Positions 33,301 to 49,300 are shown, numbered from the stretch's first letter. The stretch: 64,000 bases of DNA from Corbicula japonica (GCA_038501625.1 JAZAYU010000005.1:14839996-14903995); one strand, 5' to 3'. The notes: generated by a model not told the origin, from the sequence alone. Program-made: numbers and translations.

Positions 33301-36300
33301 CAACATTCAGGAACTGGGCAGTCTCTCCGATAATGTTCAAAGACTTTACATTGTCTGGCTGCTCGCGTAGGTAATTCTGGAATTGTAAAAAATGTCAGAA
33401 ATTATGAAAATGTGAAGCATGCATATCAATTATAGACACTCAGAAAATACAGACACCCCTCCCACCCAAAAAGCAGAGTTATAAAGAAAGCAGCTGCTTA
33501 TAAAATGAACAATTTTCAATTTATTGATGCTTGTTTTGGAACATGAGCAAGAAAATATCATGAAAACAGATGGTCGATAAAGAAGCATGCAAAAATTCTC
33601 TATATAAAATAAATGAACTTAAGTAAACTATGATCATAACTTAAAATGTGGTATCGCTGTTAAGAAGGTAAAATAAGATCAATAAATTAAATAAGCGCAC
33701 AAGGATATAAACAGTAGGACATGCGAAAGGCCCGCCATAAAGCCAAAGCTAAACAACCCTCTACACTTCATTGTTTTTGGAAGAACAGACACGACAAAGA
33801 CCACAAACTTAGACACTTATTGGTAACCAAATTACTAACCTGTAGTCCTACATGTTGTCCATCACATATTCTCGCCAGTACTTTGAGAACTAGCTCTATA
33901 CAGCCATCGTCCTTGTACTCTAACATATCTGCTACGCTCTCGTCCATATCAGCAAACATCTGTTCAGCGCTCTCATCTTCATCATCCTGTTATTCAAGGC
34001 GACATAAAAGAAATCAATTATCAGAAAAAAAACAAAAAAAACAAATGGACATTATTTTCAGGCAGTAGAGACAAAATAAATAACAATTAATGAAAATAGC
34101 TAATTTAAAAAGATTTCAACATAAAAATTTAAACGCAATTCGATTTCCCACTTTTGGCTTGTCAGTTGCATTCTGTTACCACAAACATTTATGACAAAAA
34201 TTATAGATCAATAGGGAAACTGATACATCATCATTTTTAAGAGTAGTAGTCTGCATATTATATTAGTTGTTTGAATGATAACCTGGTTATTTATTTAGCT
34301 TCTTCCAATACTTTTACAGATTTCCATTTTGCGTGTCTCATATTTTTGTATTTTAATTTTTAAATGGCTGTGGTATTGCAATTGATGCAAAGATATTATT
34401 TCTAACATCTTAGATCCCTACCATATATCACAATTATTCGAAATTATACATTTAGCTAAAACCGAATAAACAATGAAATACGCATGACAGGAATAAAAAT
34501 ATTAAAACACAGTCTCCCAACACAGTCATCGAAACGGAATACTTTACAACATCAGTGATATATTAAAAGTGAGTCAATCAAAGTTTTGTCTAGACAATCT
34601 TTGAAGAAAGACCAGAGACTGTTGACAGTTGGGGAATAAAATATTAAACAGTAGTTTGAGGCCTGACAGAGCAGAGCGTATAACACAAAATAAGACTGCA
34701 CATCTCTGATAATCCGTGTTGTAAGACGTGAGCAATATAATTAAAGATAAATATTGTGTAGTCAATAGCTAATATTTCGTAAATGCGTGTTTGTTCACCT
34801 CTTCAACGATGTCCACCATTTCGATTTCGCCGGTCTTTGGCTTATACTCTACATTTAGTGTCTCAGGCACCTTGTCAGGTGACCCTGGCTGTAACAGATT
34901 CTCATTACTTCGGTCACTGATGTAGTCCTTCGATAGACCGTTCGTCATTGGCGGTGCTTTAGCCTTCTTTTTACCGGAATTTTTCCGTTTTCTTGACCTC
35001 TTTCTCTGCTTTTCTGACATTGGTTCCCGGGCTCTGCTTAAAGCACGCTAGGAATAAAGGTATATTATGCATATCAGAAGTGAGAAAAAATGTTTAGATT
35101 CTGAAAGAATACGTGAAAGTTATTTGACAACACAAAGATCTGTAAAAGGCAACTAAGGAATTAGTAAAATGTTATTAAGATACCGATGAACTATTTAACA
35201 ATCAAAAATACTAAAAGAACAAACAAACTAGTCTAGCTAGCTTGATACTTCAACTTGGTGGATCATTGTTAGGTACAACAAACGAATTGGTTAGACGATG
35301 ATGAAATGTTACCTTTTGAGTTATTAACTTATAAATTAGAATTTCACAAAAAATGTGAAATATTTTCTGTGCAAATTGCTACAAGTACATATAGTATGCA
35401 TACACACAGAACATGCAATTAGAATGTTGCGTGCATAATATAATATGAAAAGACATTTATGGTATGGATTTTTATTGTTATACAATACGATATGGAAGTG
35501 TATTATACAATGTTAAATAAGTTAGAGTTTATAATTCAGTAGAGTAAATATCAATTAAGACTAAGTGTTTAAAAATATTTTAGTTAAGGAGCAGTAGTTG
35601 AGTAGGCAACAAAGCTTTTACCTTTAAATCGGAATGGAAATAAGAGAAGACAGTGCAAGTTCAAGTAAATTTACCTTCCGCTGCGCTCTTTTGACTTTAA
35701 TGATGTATTTCTGTATTGTACATTAAAAGGCATTTGCAATTCTTTCTATTTTGATAAAACAATACTGAAGTTCAACACATAACAACATGGCAGTAACTAA
35801 ACATTTTATCCCAAATGACACGACGCTAATAATTGCTTACAATTGTTTCTCGAAATTTAGAACAAAACTAAGGTAATTGACATAAAATAAAGTCATTAAC
35901 TTATCTTCCATCGATAGAAATCAAAACTACCAAATCTCTTTCTAACGACAAAATGCAGTTCACAAAGCCTTGCACAAATAAACTTTATTAATAAATCTTT
36001 ATTTTAAATCCGTTAAGAAATGTAAGAAAATTAAGAAAAAAAAATACCTGGACCCCAATACATACAAGTAAAATATATTTTTCATCATTAGTTACAAAAC
36101 GAAGTGCCATTTACACTTGGAAAAAATCTCCACGTCTAAAATAGGTACACGAAAATTTTCAAAACCTTAAGTTTTCTACCTTGTCATCTATGTTTGTATT
36201 GTGGTAGCATATTGAATCCAAAACAAAGGGGATCTATGATCTGATGATTCAATGGGATGAACAAGAAATCAACATAAAATTGATAAAAACCGGTAATATT

Positions 36301-39300
36301 TGGACTTAAGACGGCAAGTAAAGAACAATAGAATAACCATTTCCTTTCTTTTAATTCTACAGAAACATAATGTACACTCATTACTATATTGGCTATTATA
36401 GATAAAAATAATAATATTTACCCATCCGTGCATTTTCTCCTTCTTCAGTCTGAGCTCGTAGTGTTGAATCTTCTGCAGGGCTTTCCTACCCAGTGTTAGA
36501 CTGGTCTGAAAGCTCCCGAAGTTTGCCATAAACTCTCCGCGCCTCACCTCATGCTGGGCAAGCAAAGCACGCCTGCAACGTAAAGTCGTATTATACGCAT
36601 TGTTCTTCAAAGTGTTATATTAGAGGATTGATAAGATACCCATGAGTAGGTTAATATAGTGGTGGTAGGTATATAAACACTCGTGCTTAGAAGAAAGAAG
36701 AAGAAGAAGGGTTAAAGATATTAATATTGCTCTAAAAATCTACTGTTACGGAAAATGAAGAGCTCCTTTACAGATGTTTACATGAAGCATGTAACCAAGA
36801 ATATAATATAATAAATATTTAAATATTAAACTTTCTTTTATTAATATTGTGTGTTATATATATTATGAATAAGAAGTTTTACTTCTTTACACTTATATAC
36901 ATGTATTGGTCTATACTATAAATACTAAGATAATGTATAATACATAGCACGCCTGGATTTTCTTCACAAAGAATTTTTAGAAAAACCAACTTGGGCAAAA
37001 CATGCATTCAGCTACCGAGACTGTATTAACTCTAATAATCGGTTTTATTTGTTACTCGTTATTAAAATATTATTTTTCGTTATTTTTTTTCTATGCAAAC
37101 ATTGTTACTGTTCTATTTTGTAAATTTTGAGAAACAATTTTTAAAATACGACATTTTGGTAAGAAATTTTCTATACTTTTTTAATTGTTAGCACGTAATA
37201 TGAATATTAATCAATTCAATACAAGCAACATATCATGTGTTTTATTAAAACAGTAATTATCGCAGATTATTTTACATTAAAAACTAGTATATTCGAAGTA
37301 CAAAGAAAAAAAAGATGGATTTGTAGTTATACGAGCCCATACATCTGAAAATCTATAAGTCTAAAATAAAGTATAACAGTTTATATACTATTTATTTAAA
37401 ATAAAAATATATATTTTTAAAAGGTTTACGTTGTTTTAATACATGAAATAAAATACATATGTCTGTCAATAATGGAACATCCAATATTTCAAAACACATC
37501 AAATGAATAAAATACTAGGAAATAATAAAAATAATTATATAAATTGCAATATATTACATTAAAGCATTTGTACATGTTTTTAGTGTTAACATAGAAACTT
37601 CCGTAACGACATTTTATCCCGCTAGCTAACATAAGTCAAACAAACATAATGAAGCTTGAAATATCAAGAAATAACCGTTTATACAATAGCATGATTCCAG
37701 CTAGTGTCTTAGAACTTTCAGAACGTTTAGAACCATTTGAATATGTATAAAAAAAGATTGTATCGACAAAATCTATGAATTTTCTTAAAATTGCTTTGTG
37801 AATTATATCCGTGCTCTAAATGACAAAAGTTATTTACGTTTTCATTTTCATGCATATTGTCGGTCTTAAACTAGATGAACAGGCATGCTTTCTGAAACAA
37901 ATACAACACTTATAAAATACTTAATCTGAAAGTAAATATTAAACTAATAAAACAGTTACAATACATACCTACACTACAACAGAAAACGAAAACAATAAGC
38001 TGGCAAGACTTTATTTCAGAACAATCAAGTAACTACGTAAATGGTACACAGGAATTGTGGTTTAAGAGGAAATGGTGATACACATCTACATCTGGTTATT
38101 TGAAAACGGTAATTCTAAATAAGGTTAAAATGATCACTTTTTCGTGATTTGATTTGCATAATGAAATTAAAATTAATCCAAGTTAAATTGAATTTTACTG
38201 TTTACACATTCAAATGGGTAGACAACTTTAATTTCATATATTATGATAACTTAATAATAAAATGCTGAAGTGTTTTTTGCTTTGAAAATGCTTCTAGGGT
38301 AAATAATAAAACAGCGAGCGGGAAGGGAGAAACCGAACTAGGGATTTCAAAAGTATATAAAATGATGTAATACTAATCAACAACAGTCATTCAGCATCTT
38401 GTAGCTATAGAACTGTGTTAGGCAAAAACACCGATCTAAACACATCTTGAACTGCTCTTGCAAAGAACTCGGTTACACATGTATTTACCGTGAATTCCTA
38501 AGAGTCTTTTTGATCATGAAAAGCCTATTGATGCCAACACATTTTATTTGTTGTTTTAAGTTATATAGAAATAAATATACAATTATATTCTAACTTTTGT
38601 TTATCTAAGGGAGCGCAACTCGCTGATCAATTGCCCCTTGGAATCAATTTATTCATTGAAATCAATGTACATACAAACTATGAATCCATTGCTAAAAGTT
38701 AAAAAAAACTTTCAAACTATCATTTACTGAGATTATTTCCTTTAATGCTTAAGAAATATGCCAAAGACGAATTTTTCACAATAGTGTTTGTCACTCGACT
38801 TATCCTAAGATAAATTACACAATAAAACAAGTCACTGAAAAAGGGATTTGAACAAAATCATATTAAATACAATTTTCAGAAGGCAATGGTCTTGAATAAC
38901 GTTAAACATGGCAAAGTGAGAAAGTAAGCACGTATTAGTATTGGTCTTAAGAGATAAAAAAAATTATAAGTTATAATTAAAAATTAGATTTTTGAGTTAG
39001 TAAGTCGGATGATAACTTACTTTTCTTTGATTGAGTTCGTGGACACCTGCATCCTGTCTCGCACCGCCATGAAGAACACTTCCTCCCTCGTGGAAAAGAA
39101 ATAGTCTAGCAAGGATTGCTGAAAAGAACTTTTAATATTAATAATAACAACATACTATTTTCAAAACCTCATTTCAGACCAAATAATGACATGAGACTTA
39201 TTCATTAAAAATATCTACCGCAAGTAAGCTTTGTATGGTCATTATTTCAAAATAGACATTAAATCGAGTTAGCAACTCTGAAGTGGAATAATAATTTCAA

Positions 39301-40324
39301 ATCATCGCATACATTGTAAAGTTTTTAAACAAGAAGTCAGATTGTTCCAAAATTAAGTACAATAATAGTTTGCATTAAATTAAACGGTACCTGAACTTCT
39401 CTGTTGGCATTGAACAACATGATACTGACAAAAGCCAACACCTCCCTGGCGATAGCATCGCTTCGTCTTGCCAAATGAGGAAGCACCTTGTTCACGACAT
39501 CGTGAGAGTTAATTGCTGTCTGAATCTCTCTGATATGTGCTAATTGCCTGTTAATTAATACAAAAGAGTCTTAATAAAACATTCGTGTCTTACAACTTAT
39601 AATATCTCATTTTTATTTACACATCACGTGCAACTATCTGATAAATGTTGCAAAATACTGACAAACGTGTTTGCCTTTAACGTGTTTTAGAAGATTTAGA
39701 AGGTTCAATGGATCTTAATGTCATTACAATATAACATCCACATTTTTTATCAAGTTTTGTTTAAATGTAAAACCACTTTAAACGTTTTCTTTTCACAGAG
39801 CGTTAGAAACAAAGAAGTCTAATGAAAATCAAAATATTTTGTATGCGTGAACACTTGATAATCTGCTAAAAATCTCATTACACTAAAACAGCAACCCTAC
39901 TTTTTGACTTTAGCATCAGAGGCCGAGTTGGACCAGTCATCGGGCAGCCTCCTCTCTTCATTGTGTACGATTGTCCTCAGTATCTGTAAACACTTCACGT
40001 CAAGCTCCTCCTGGGCACGTGACGACGATATCGCAAAACGAATCTGTTTGGCTGATATTCTAAGAAAACAAAACAACATGTAGATCCTTTAAATTTATAT
40101 TGCTGGTCACCTCTTACCTCTAACAAGAAGCTAACAAAAAGAAATGGATAATTTTTTAAGGAAATAAAACGTTAAAGATTTCTTTTTATAGAAAATATTG
40201 GGAAAAAAAATAAGTTAATGTTTAACAAAAGGCCGAGATGGAAAAGTAAAATTCTATTAAAAGAAATAAAACACAAAGGAACCTAAATACGAGTAAGTAA
40301 GCAAAACTCACCTAATGTGACGAG

Positions 40325-40356
<32 letters not shown>

Positions 40357-43300
40357 GTGAAAGACTGAAATTGTGATAAATGTTTGCACTGCAAAGAACA
40401 ACAAAGTGCAATTAAAGTTAATATATTTGTATTTTTTCTACAAAAATGTAGGTTAAAACCTTTAAAACTTTCACTGCAAAACAAACCCTCTGACATGACT
40501 GTTTTTGTATGATTACCTGCCACCACAAGCCAGTATATCGTCTATGTAATGTACTATATACACTATCAAAACTTTTCTTCAAAATCAAATTAAGTGATTA
40601 TTAAAATACGAAAATAGTGAAGCGGGCAGCAGTGTATTAATTTATGTACGTCTTTACTTTCTATAATGCAATATATTCATATAATAATCAAGCAATATTG
40701 CGCAGCTGCGTACCTTTAGCGTGTGGTGACCCAAAATTCGTGGGAAGTGCAACCCAATAATATAGAATTGAAACATTAACACGAACCTCATTGAAATAGA
40801 ATATGATATAATATAAATAAATGGACAAAACGACCATTACTTATTATATGAAAATACAAATTTGGTGCATCAATGATGCCGAAGTGCAACATTGTTTCGA
40901 AGTCGTCATGTCTTTATTTAAACGTTCAAATTTTTCCCTTTTCCTTACGTTTAAAACATTATAAAGAAGTCTCTTTTCCACGTTCTAAAAACCTGCCGAG
41001 AAACAAACGTGCTGTCCATTTCATCTGACAAATCCACGAATATCTAGATCACCCATTGTATTACTGCTTTGCACAATTACTTGCGCCATTTACCACTGAT
41101 TTACCACTGACAGAAATATACCGTGTATAGTTAGGTGATATTATATAGTGTTATTTGTATCATGCATTTTATTGTTAACCCGTATTGCAAAAGAGTTCAA
41201 AGGCTAATTGGTTATACTGGCAGCAAAAGAAACGCAACATCGCTTTTTGTTCCAAATACGAAGCGTCATAATAAAACACTGTTCTAAAGCATTTAATTTA
41301 TCACTAGAAATTATATGAATTGAAACACCAAATAAAAATGTTTTTGAAGGCATCCTATAAAAATGACAATGTTCTATCTTAAAATAAACAGCTACAACAA
41401 AGTCTTTAGTAATGCATATGATATTTCCCTTGAACAGCGATAAACAGTTTCAACTAGAATTGGCACTGTGACCAATACCATCGCAAATCTGCTTTGTTAG
41501 AGGTGACATGAACATTTGTGTCACACCATTTTCATTGATACCAATTTTTTTCCAAAATGTTCAAGTCTGTACATGTTTTTTTTCAAAATTGTAAGTTAAT
41601 TGTAATTCAAACAACTCATACGACAAGATTTTGACGAATCATCTGTAATTCCAACAAATATTGTATTTAACAAAAATACAGTACTTCGTTTTTGGATAAT
41701 AAATAATTGTTCTTTTGAAACGTTCCTTTCATTCGAATTCAAAGAGCAAAATATCTCCCCAAATGAACAGTATTTCTTGCACGAGGAAAATAACATATGC
41801 ATCTTTTTTATCACAGAAAATGTCGTACACCCACTAAGGATCAAGAAAAATGAGACTAAAAGGTCTAAATACAACCAGTTCTAAATTATAACCTCGTATA
41901 ATGCGCACGCAGATGACCATTGAACTTATGCATAGCAAGGCATAATGCGACATCTGTTTCATCAAGTATGATAAATTATGCGTTTCTTTTCCTGTGTAAA
42001 GATTAAAGTGCTGCACCCTGAAAGGCATTATTCTATTCTTATAGATACTACATTTACTAATACCCAGTCGGCACGATACCTACCCGGACTTCTTATTTCT
42101 GCTCCTATAATAGCTTGCTCCTATGCTAAAGGACAGTAAACGATGCATAAATGAATGATCTCTACACATCTGAGCCGTGACAAGTGAAAATATGTTTTCA
42201 GGAAAATGACGTCATACCTTGCAACCTTGATTACGGGGTTTCACTCCATCAATGGGCAAAGCAATATTGATTATGTGGTTTCACTCCATCGAGGAGCAAA
42301 GCAATATTGATTACGTGGTTTCACTCCATCGAGGGGCAAAGCAATACTGATTACGTGGTTTCACTCCATCGAGGGGCAAAGCAATATTGATTACGTAGTT
42401 TCGCTAATGTTTTACGTACAAAATACATGGACTATTTAAAAAAATACGTAATTATAATAATTGGCAATACAATTATATCTTATTATTATTATCGTTATTA
42501 TAATGATTAATTTTTCCCGAGACGAATGTTTTTTTTAAAACCCCCCAAAAAATAAATAAAAATTGATGTGAATGAATAAGAAACTGCTATTGTTTGTATA
42601 AAAGATGAAAGACCATGGACACGCTTTAAAAGGTTTGTTCCTCTAAAAAGGAAGCGTTCGTCATAGTCAGAGACGAACATTAGTTTCGTTACAAATTAAG
42701 AATACTAGTGACCTGAATGTATTTGTACCCCCGGTATTAATAGGTAAACTAGACTGACACAGAATCTTAATATTTTTTTAACAAATTTAAGACTTTAAAA
42801 GATATATTTAGACTTAAAGCATCTGTCATAAATTATTTTATAGTTTTACTTAAAAGCTTTAAAGCACTAACTAAATATATGTGCATTAATATATCCCTAT
42901 TTAAACAATATTTTAATTGTGTAATTGAAAATGTGTGCACAGAAGATGTGGTAGTAGCATTAGCAGTAGCAATAATATATAGCAGTAGCAGTCACAATCA
43001 TGGCAGTTATATAGCTTTTGTAAGAGTATATAGATTTCGTATGAAATGAACTTCAAGATGATGGAATCTCGTTCATTTTCGTACGATCACGATAAAACAA
43101 TTCTGTAGATTCTGTGTGCAAAAAATCGGAAAGCATCGGAAATATAAAATTGACAATCTAAGATAAAAGCTGTCAAAAGAAATTTTAAATATTTAAAAAA
43201 GATTGTATATCCTTTATTAGTGAAAAGAATAATATATATTGTTTATAGAGATAGAAAGCATAATATTTCAAATAATGACCCGGTTATAGTAAAATTAACA

Positions 43301-46300
43301 TACTTTCATATGTTTCCTATGAGACAGATTTTGACGATACGTTTAAAAAAGTGAAATATGATATGTGAAATTCTTTTCCAAATTTATGGTCATCAGCATA
43401 AGACATATTTTAAATAAAAGTAAATTATAATTTCAGAGTTACTACCGAATTCACATTTTCCCGTGACATGGCTCCATTTTTGTACAACAAGACAACAAAC
43501 AACATATTACTTCATCGGGCGCGCGCCCAATCGCGCATCGGCCAACTGTTTGTTTTTATACACAAACAGATAAACATGCAAGTTTTAAAAAAAATTGCTT
43601 ATTGGAAAAAAAATCGCACAAAAGATACCTCAGCGTATTTATTTTTCTCACTATTATTTAAATGTTTTTAGAACGCAAACGTTTTATACTAGTTTCAAAT
43701 GCATTAACAATGTAATACCGGCGGATGATTTATACACTATATTTTAAGCATTGCAAATTTTTAAACAAACATTGGTATAAAAAATATAATTGCATGGCAT
43801 GATTACGGTTTTATTTGGAGCGCGCTCGATGACGTAGTATATGCATCTTGACCTAGGGAATAAACTAATATAGTAATACAAGAGAGAAATGAAGATGTCA
43901 TGCTTAATGTAATATATATATACTACATCTATAAACGTTTTTGTATCTTTAATCAAGTGGATATCTAATTACAGGTTTTGTTCATCTTCCTAGTTTCATA
44001 ATATGGTCTGTAAGGTCCAATATCAGCCTACAGAATGATTTATTATCACAAAATAATCAACTACTTAAAAAGATAAAATAAAGGTAGGGCTACTTACGCT
44101 AGCTGATCGAGGAGTTTTCTTGTCAGCGCATACTTTTTGTTTGGTTTCTTCTCTTTAGAGTCAATAAAACACTTAACGAGATTCTGGAACTCTTCTCCTA
44201 AAGGTAGCTCCTCGTTACTGCCTAATTCCGTGTACTCTGAAGATAATATTGACAATTTAGGATATGGCAAAACATTAGAAAAGCCAGTAAAGTGTAAAAG
44301 GTACGCAAAAAACTGTATCTGGATACAGACCAACTTATTTTATAACAGAAAAATTGTACCCACCACAGTTAATTATAATTGAGTTTTTTTTAAAGAAATA
44401 AAAGATTCAGCTTTCACAAATGCAAGTCACTGTTCAAATTCATTAAAAATAAAATTTTATAGCTAGGGTTAGGGGTCCAGCTGTGTAGGCAGAATCATTG
44501 CTCGCTCACTTACCGGCACGCCCTCACTTACTTCTTTTGGATTTTTTGTCTGAGTTGTTGCTGTACCGTGTTATGTCCTACATGCACACAGCTACTGTTC
44601 TGAGCAAAGGTATAGAAGTTGGCATTCAACTCCAGCTCTCACTTACCTCTTTTGGATTTATGTTTGAGTTGTTGCTGTACCGTGTTATGTCCTACATGCA
44701 CACGGCTACTATTCTGAGCAAACGTATGGAACTTGGCGTTCAACTCCAGCTCCGCTGCATAGTACTCCATATTACCCTGAAAATAAATCTTCGCGACTTA
44801 AAATGTTCACCTTTTAATCAGGAAGTCAATCGCTAGTGACGTTGATCAGCAAATCTGGAATCTATGTTCAATAACACAAATACTTATAGTACACAACGGT
44901 TCCCCCGGAAGGTAAAGTTTCCTTGCATAGATTTTCATATTACCTTAGCTTAGTATACACTTTCCAGTAAAAGCATAGCACTTCATATTATGGATGAGAT
45001 AAATCTTCGAATGAGCTACGGAATTTCTATATTCAAGATTGTCAACATATAATTACAATGTAATGAGGGAAATATATTTCTATTTTTTACTGGTGGAACA
45101 ATTTTTCTGTTCATTTTATGCATTAAACATGTTTTACCCATAATTTGCGTGATTCCGACAGAGATCATCAAAAATTGAACACGTATTCTAATCGTTCTCA
45201 TTGCAAATAATATCTGCGTAGTTACCAAGTTGAACGTAAAATAATTAGTAAAAATAAAAATGACAATCCACAATTTCAAATAGGAATTTATCACTTTTCG
45301 TCTACCGAGAATATTCTATAATTCACACGAAAGCATAAAATAAATATTTGTTTTAACATTTATTATAAGTTATCCTGGAATAATATTTCCTGCACAGATA
45401 CTTTCTGTGTATGAATATATTTTGTAATTAATGGTGATACCTTTCTAACAGCGCTCTTGGTATCCCCAACTCTCATTTCAGCAGTAAACTTTTCAAGAAT
45501 GGTGACCAATACCTGAAAAGCATAATGAAGTAAAGCCACAACCAGTTTTCCAACGTTATAAAAACAGCAAGTTACATTATCTTATTACTCATAAGAGTAT
45601 AAACAAGTTAAGGATTATGTGCAACTGTTACAGTTATTTTTAAGTTTATGCATTAAAATCATAAAGACGCGAGTAACAGGTACAATAGGCTATATCGAAA
45701 TACGGGCTTACAGATTTTGGAGTGCTTGAGGCTGAAACTACTGCAGTTACAGACATAACTAGTCCTTTCATGTGAGCTGGATTAGTTAACATCGACCCCG
45801 TCACATCACAGAATGCCTGAAAAATGTAATTATACAAAATAAAAAATGCATATAACTGTATCAAACAATTTTTGAAGGCGTATCACAGGAATAGAATACT
45901 GTTGATAACGGTTGATAAGCAATGACAATGGGAAGTCGGTATATCTATCCCAAGTTCCCACCACTGTCCAATCGGCAACTGTTTGACTTTCTTTCATTAT
46001 AGAGTTGAAGTACATTTTGCGTGTACTTTAAAAATAAAAAAAAAACAAGCAAATATAAATAAGAAGACAGTTTGTTTCACAGTTCAGATTTCGATAACAA
46101 CACATTTTCCCCAAATTATCCTAATGAATAGTAATAATCTAAAAATACCATATTGAATATTACATGCCTGCGTCTTATACACACCCTCGTTTGGGTTCTA
46201 TCGATATTGGTACTGTATACGTAAATATTGGATTGCTCTCAACCCGGGCCTAGCAGCGTTGGCAGTAATGTACATTTCCATTCCTGCCCATGAACGTACT

Positions 46301-49300
46301 CAATTTAACCGAGACTGCAATATTTTCATTTTTGTCGTTTTCTGTGGCTTTCAAGTTTCCTTTTCATCTTATATAAAAATCCATCAATGCTTACTCTATG
46401 TTTATTGGCTAAATTCTGTGTTGAAACTGGTAATAAAAGATTGCAAATGAAATTCAACAGGGCAAAACGGAATGAGCAACGACAGATTCAAGGGTCCAAC
46501 ACTCATCTTTTGCGCAAAGTTTCTTCACACAGATCATTTTAGTAACTCTACTATTACTTACTACAAGAGCTGTGGCCAGGCTGTCGGTATGGAAGATTTC
46601 ATCGGGATACAGATCAGCATCCGGAGAGAAGAACGACGTATAAAATACCTGCCAAGTGTAAGAGGGATCTTTAGTTACATATTTATTAAACATCTTATTT
46701 TTTACTTGCTTAATTACTAAAACGATACTTTATGTCTTTTGTGTTGTAACCCACATTATATGACAAAAATAGATACTGCACCAACATTAAAAACTGTCCA
46801 GTTCATCTTTATAACGTCTTCTGTTCAACAAAACGATTGATATTGAACGTTGCATCTTATGGGTAAAACTAACAATAGATGTCTGCAAGGAAAACTCTTT
46901 GATAATATCAGTAAAATAGATTTTCAATTTATCGTTTTCGTTTTACCTCAAGAAACGGCATGACTCCTTCTAAAATGTAGAACATTCCACTGTGTATTAA
47001 GCTTCCAGTGTCATGGGTTCCCGCGACAGCACTTGAAGTGGAAAAAAAACAACATCAGGTTATACATGCATTATTGATGACTTATATCATGGTTTTAACA
47101 GCTTTTTTTCAAAATCGGCATGGAATCACAAACCACCACCATATTATATTATATTGAACGTAAAAGGGTCCGAAGAGTGGTTAGTCCCGGATTTTAGCAC
47201 AATCAAATTTGATCACTGGACATTTTAATAGTGATCCTCATCAATTGAAAAACATTTCATGACAACCTTATTTCAAGAAAATTGATTCCATTATTTGAAA
47301 TAAAGTAACCCTTTCTTGAATTGCTAACTAAAGAATAAACGATATTTATTCATTGAAGTTAGTTTTAAATAGATGAAATGGGAACTTTGAAAGCCAGCGA
47401 ACACGACAAATATGAAAATATTGCAGGCTCGGTTTGATTGAGCCTGTTCATGGGCAGTAATGGAAATGCATATTACTGCCCACGCCGCCTAGCCCCGGGT
47501 TGAGCGCAACTCGATATTTACACCAATGAACAGTACAATTTTGATCCATCCCAAACGATGGTATGCATATGACGGTGAACATGGACCCTTCAATGCGGTG
47601 TTCAGCGGCGTATGGTCCCCAGATAAAAGAATGGGTTTGCCCTAAACGAGAAAACAATGGGCGGAACTAAACAAAATAGAATTTTGACAGGGGATCTGAG
47701 AAAGTAATAAGGTGGCTTTATCAACATTCAGGATGCGAGGAAGTATACCTTCGAGGAATATCGTTTCTTTAAGACAGCTTACTGGATAAACCTACCAATA
47801 AATCTCGGTCCCTGTAATAACGCTTCATCATTTATATCATTTTATTATCATAGACTAATGACTTAAGTAGTTGATGTAAATGGTTATTCAAAATGGTAAG
47901 GAAAGGAAATAATACCTCTTTGAGGGGGACATTTTTAGCAATTCTGTAGTTTTCTCTGTCAGACCTCTGACTGACTCCGACAACTGATTGATCTCTCCGA
48001 CAACAGTGCCAATGAAATCCCACACATGCCTGTGTAAACAAATTATAGAGCTTTATTTTACCATCAAGTTTACCTTTGGAGTAGCGTGAAACAAACTTTG
48101 AAATCTGGTAAATCATGGGGAACTTTGACACTGATATAAAGTTTCAGCGTAATAATCTCGCTGTTTTTATATTATATATCAGGAAAGGCCATATTTTGCA
48201 GTGTGAGGTCAATGTGTATAGGGCTTTCCAAATTCATGACAATATAGGAATATCATTTTCTGAATCTAACCTGAATTATTTCCTAACACTTACTTGCTTT
48301 AAGAAGCATCTGAAATGCTTGAAGTATTTTATCTGCTATGTACGTCGAGGTAGGACAAATTAAAAAGTACTTCATACAAGGAATACATGCACGTTGCTGC
48401 AGTGATTTACCGAGTATTTTATGTTTTACAGTAAACAACAGATTTGTCTGTGTTAAATAAAAGTGTTTCGATACTGTAGGTGATCATTTATTATTTTTTT
48501 CACTTTTTCAGTCTGTACATAGACGCACATAATATTCCCACATCCGAGCGAACAGAAAATTGGTTCAAGTTAGGGTAAATGACGTCAAGATTTAAACAAT
48601 GAACCTTTTTATACAATGTTTATGTCACAATAACGATTTTGCATTTAAAGCATAACATAACTATAACATTTGCTTTTAACAGTGAAATATAGAATTAGAT
48701 TCCACTTCTGAATTTTACTCGTGGCTACGTCACTGGTAAAATACGAATTCTGAAGCTAATATTTTTATCTTACACCAGCAAAACAAATACCCTTCTATTA
48801 ATGACGGAAAATTCACCGTCTGCCATACGGGAAAATGGCCGAGTTTGAATTCCCATTTTTAATTCGTCGATCCAACATCTCTTCACAACTGGTAATTAAC
48901 GATTGCCACAAGAGATTTAAATCATCAGCCGGTCAACATAAATAATGTCTGTTAAATGAAGGTATAATGAGTTCAGCAAAACTGTTTAATTGGATAATTG
49001 CATTAATGTATTTTGTGACATTTGGCAATAATTAAGATGTATGCTTAACTAAAAACCAGAGATTCTGTCTGGCTCTTGAAAAGAAGCTAGACATTCATCT
49101 CTTAATGTACATACTTAATGAACTGCATTAACTATGCCGACTTTAGGTGAAGGACATGGCAATAAAAGAATGCGGAACATGCATGCAGCAATTCCCGCTG
49201 TTGGTATGACAATGTATTCATCTTCATGACACCAAGCAGCATTCCATTCGTTTAATATCGAATTGACAGAAATCTGCAAAAGTGGTATATCCCCTTCGTA

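Noticed and set aside
33721..34068. 115-codon plus-strand open frame
   Set aside because: It is the antisense shadow of exon w37.
43510..43540. GGGCGCGCGCCC palindrome as a CpG-island promoter
   Set aside because: It is an isolated short palindrome in AT-rich intron DNA with no wider CpG enrichment.
44498..44836. 112-codon plus-strand open frame with an internal repeat
   Set aside because: It is the antisense of exon w30 and its decayed tandem copy. The internal repeat is the exon duplication.
47448..47657. Open frame with SFIWGPYAAEHR
   Set aside because: The same peptide can be read from the inverted repeat copy at 57768-58112, so it comes from dispersed family 'D'.
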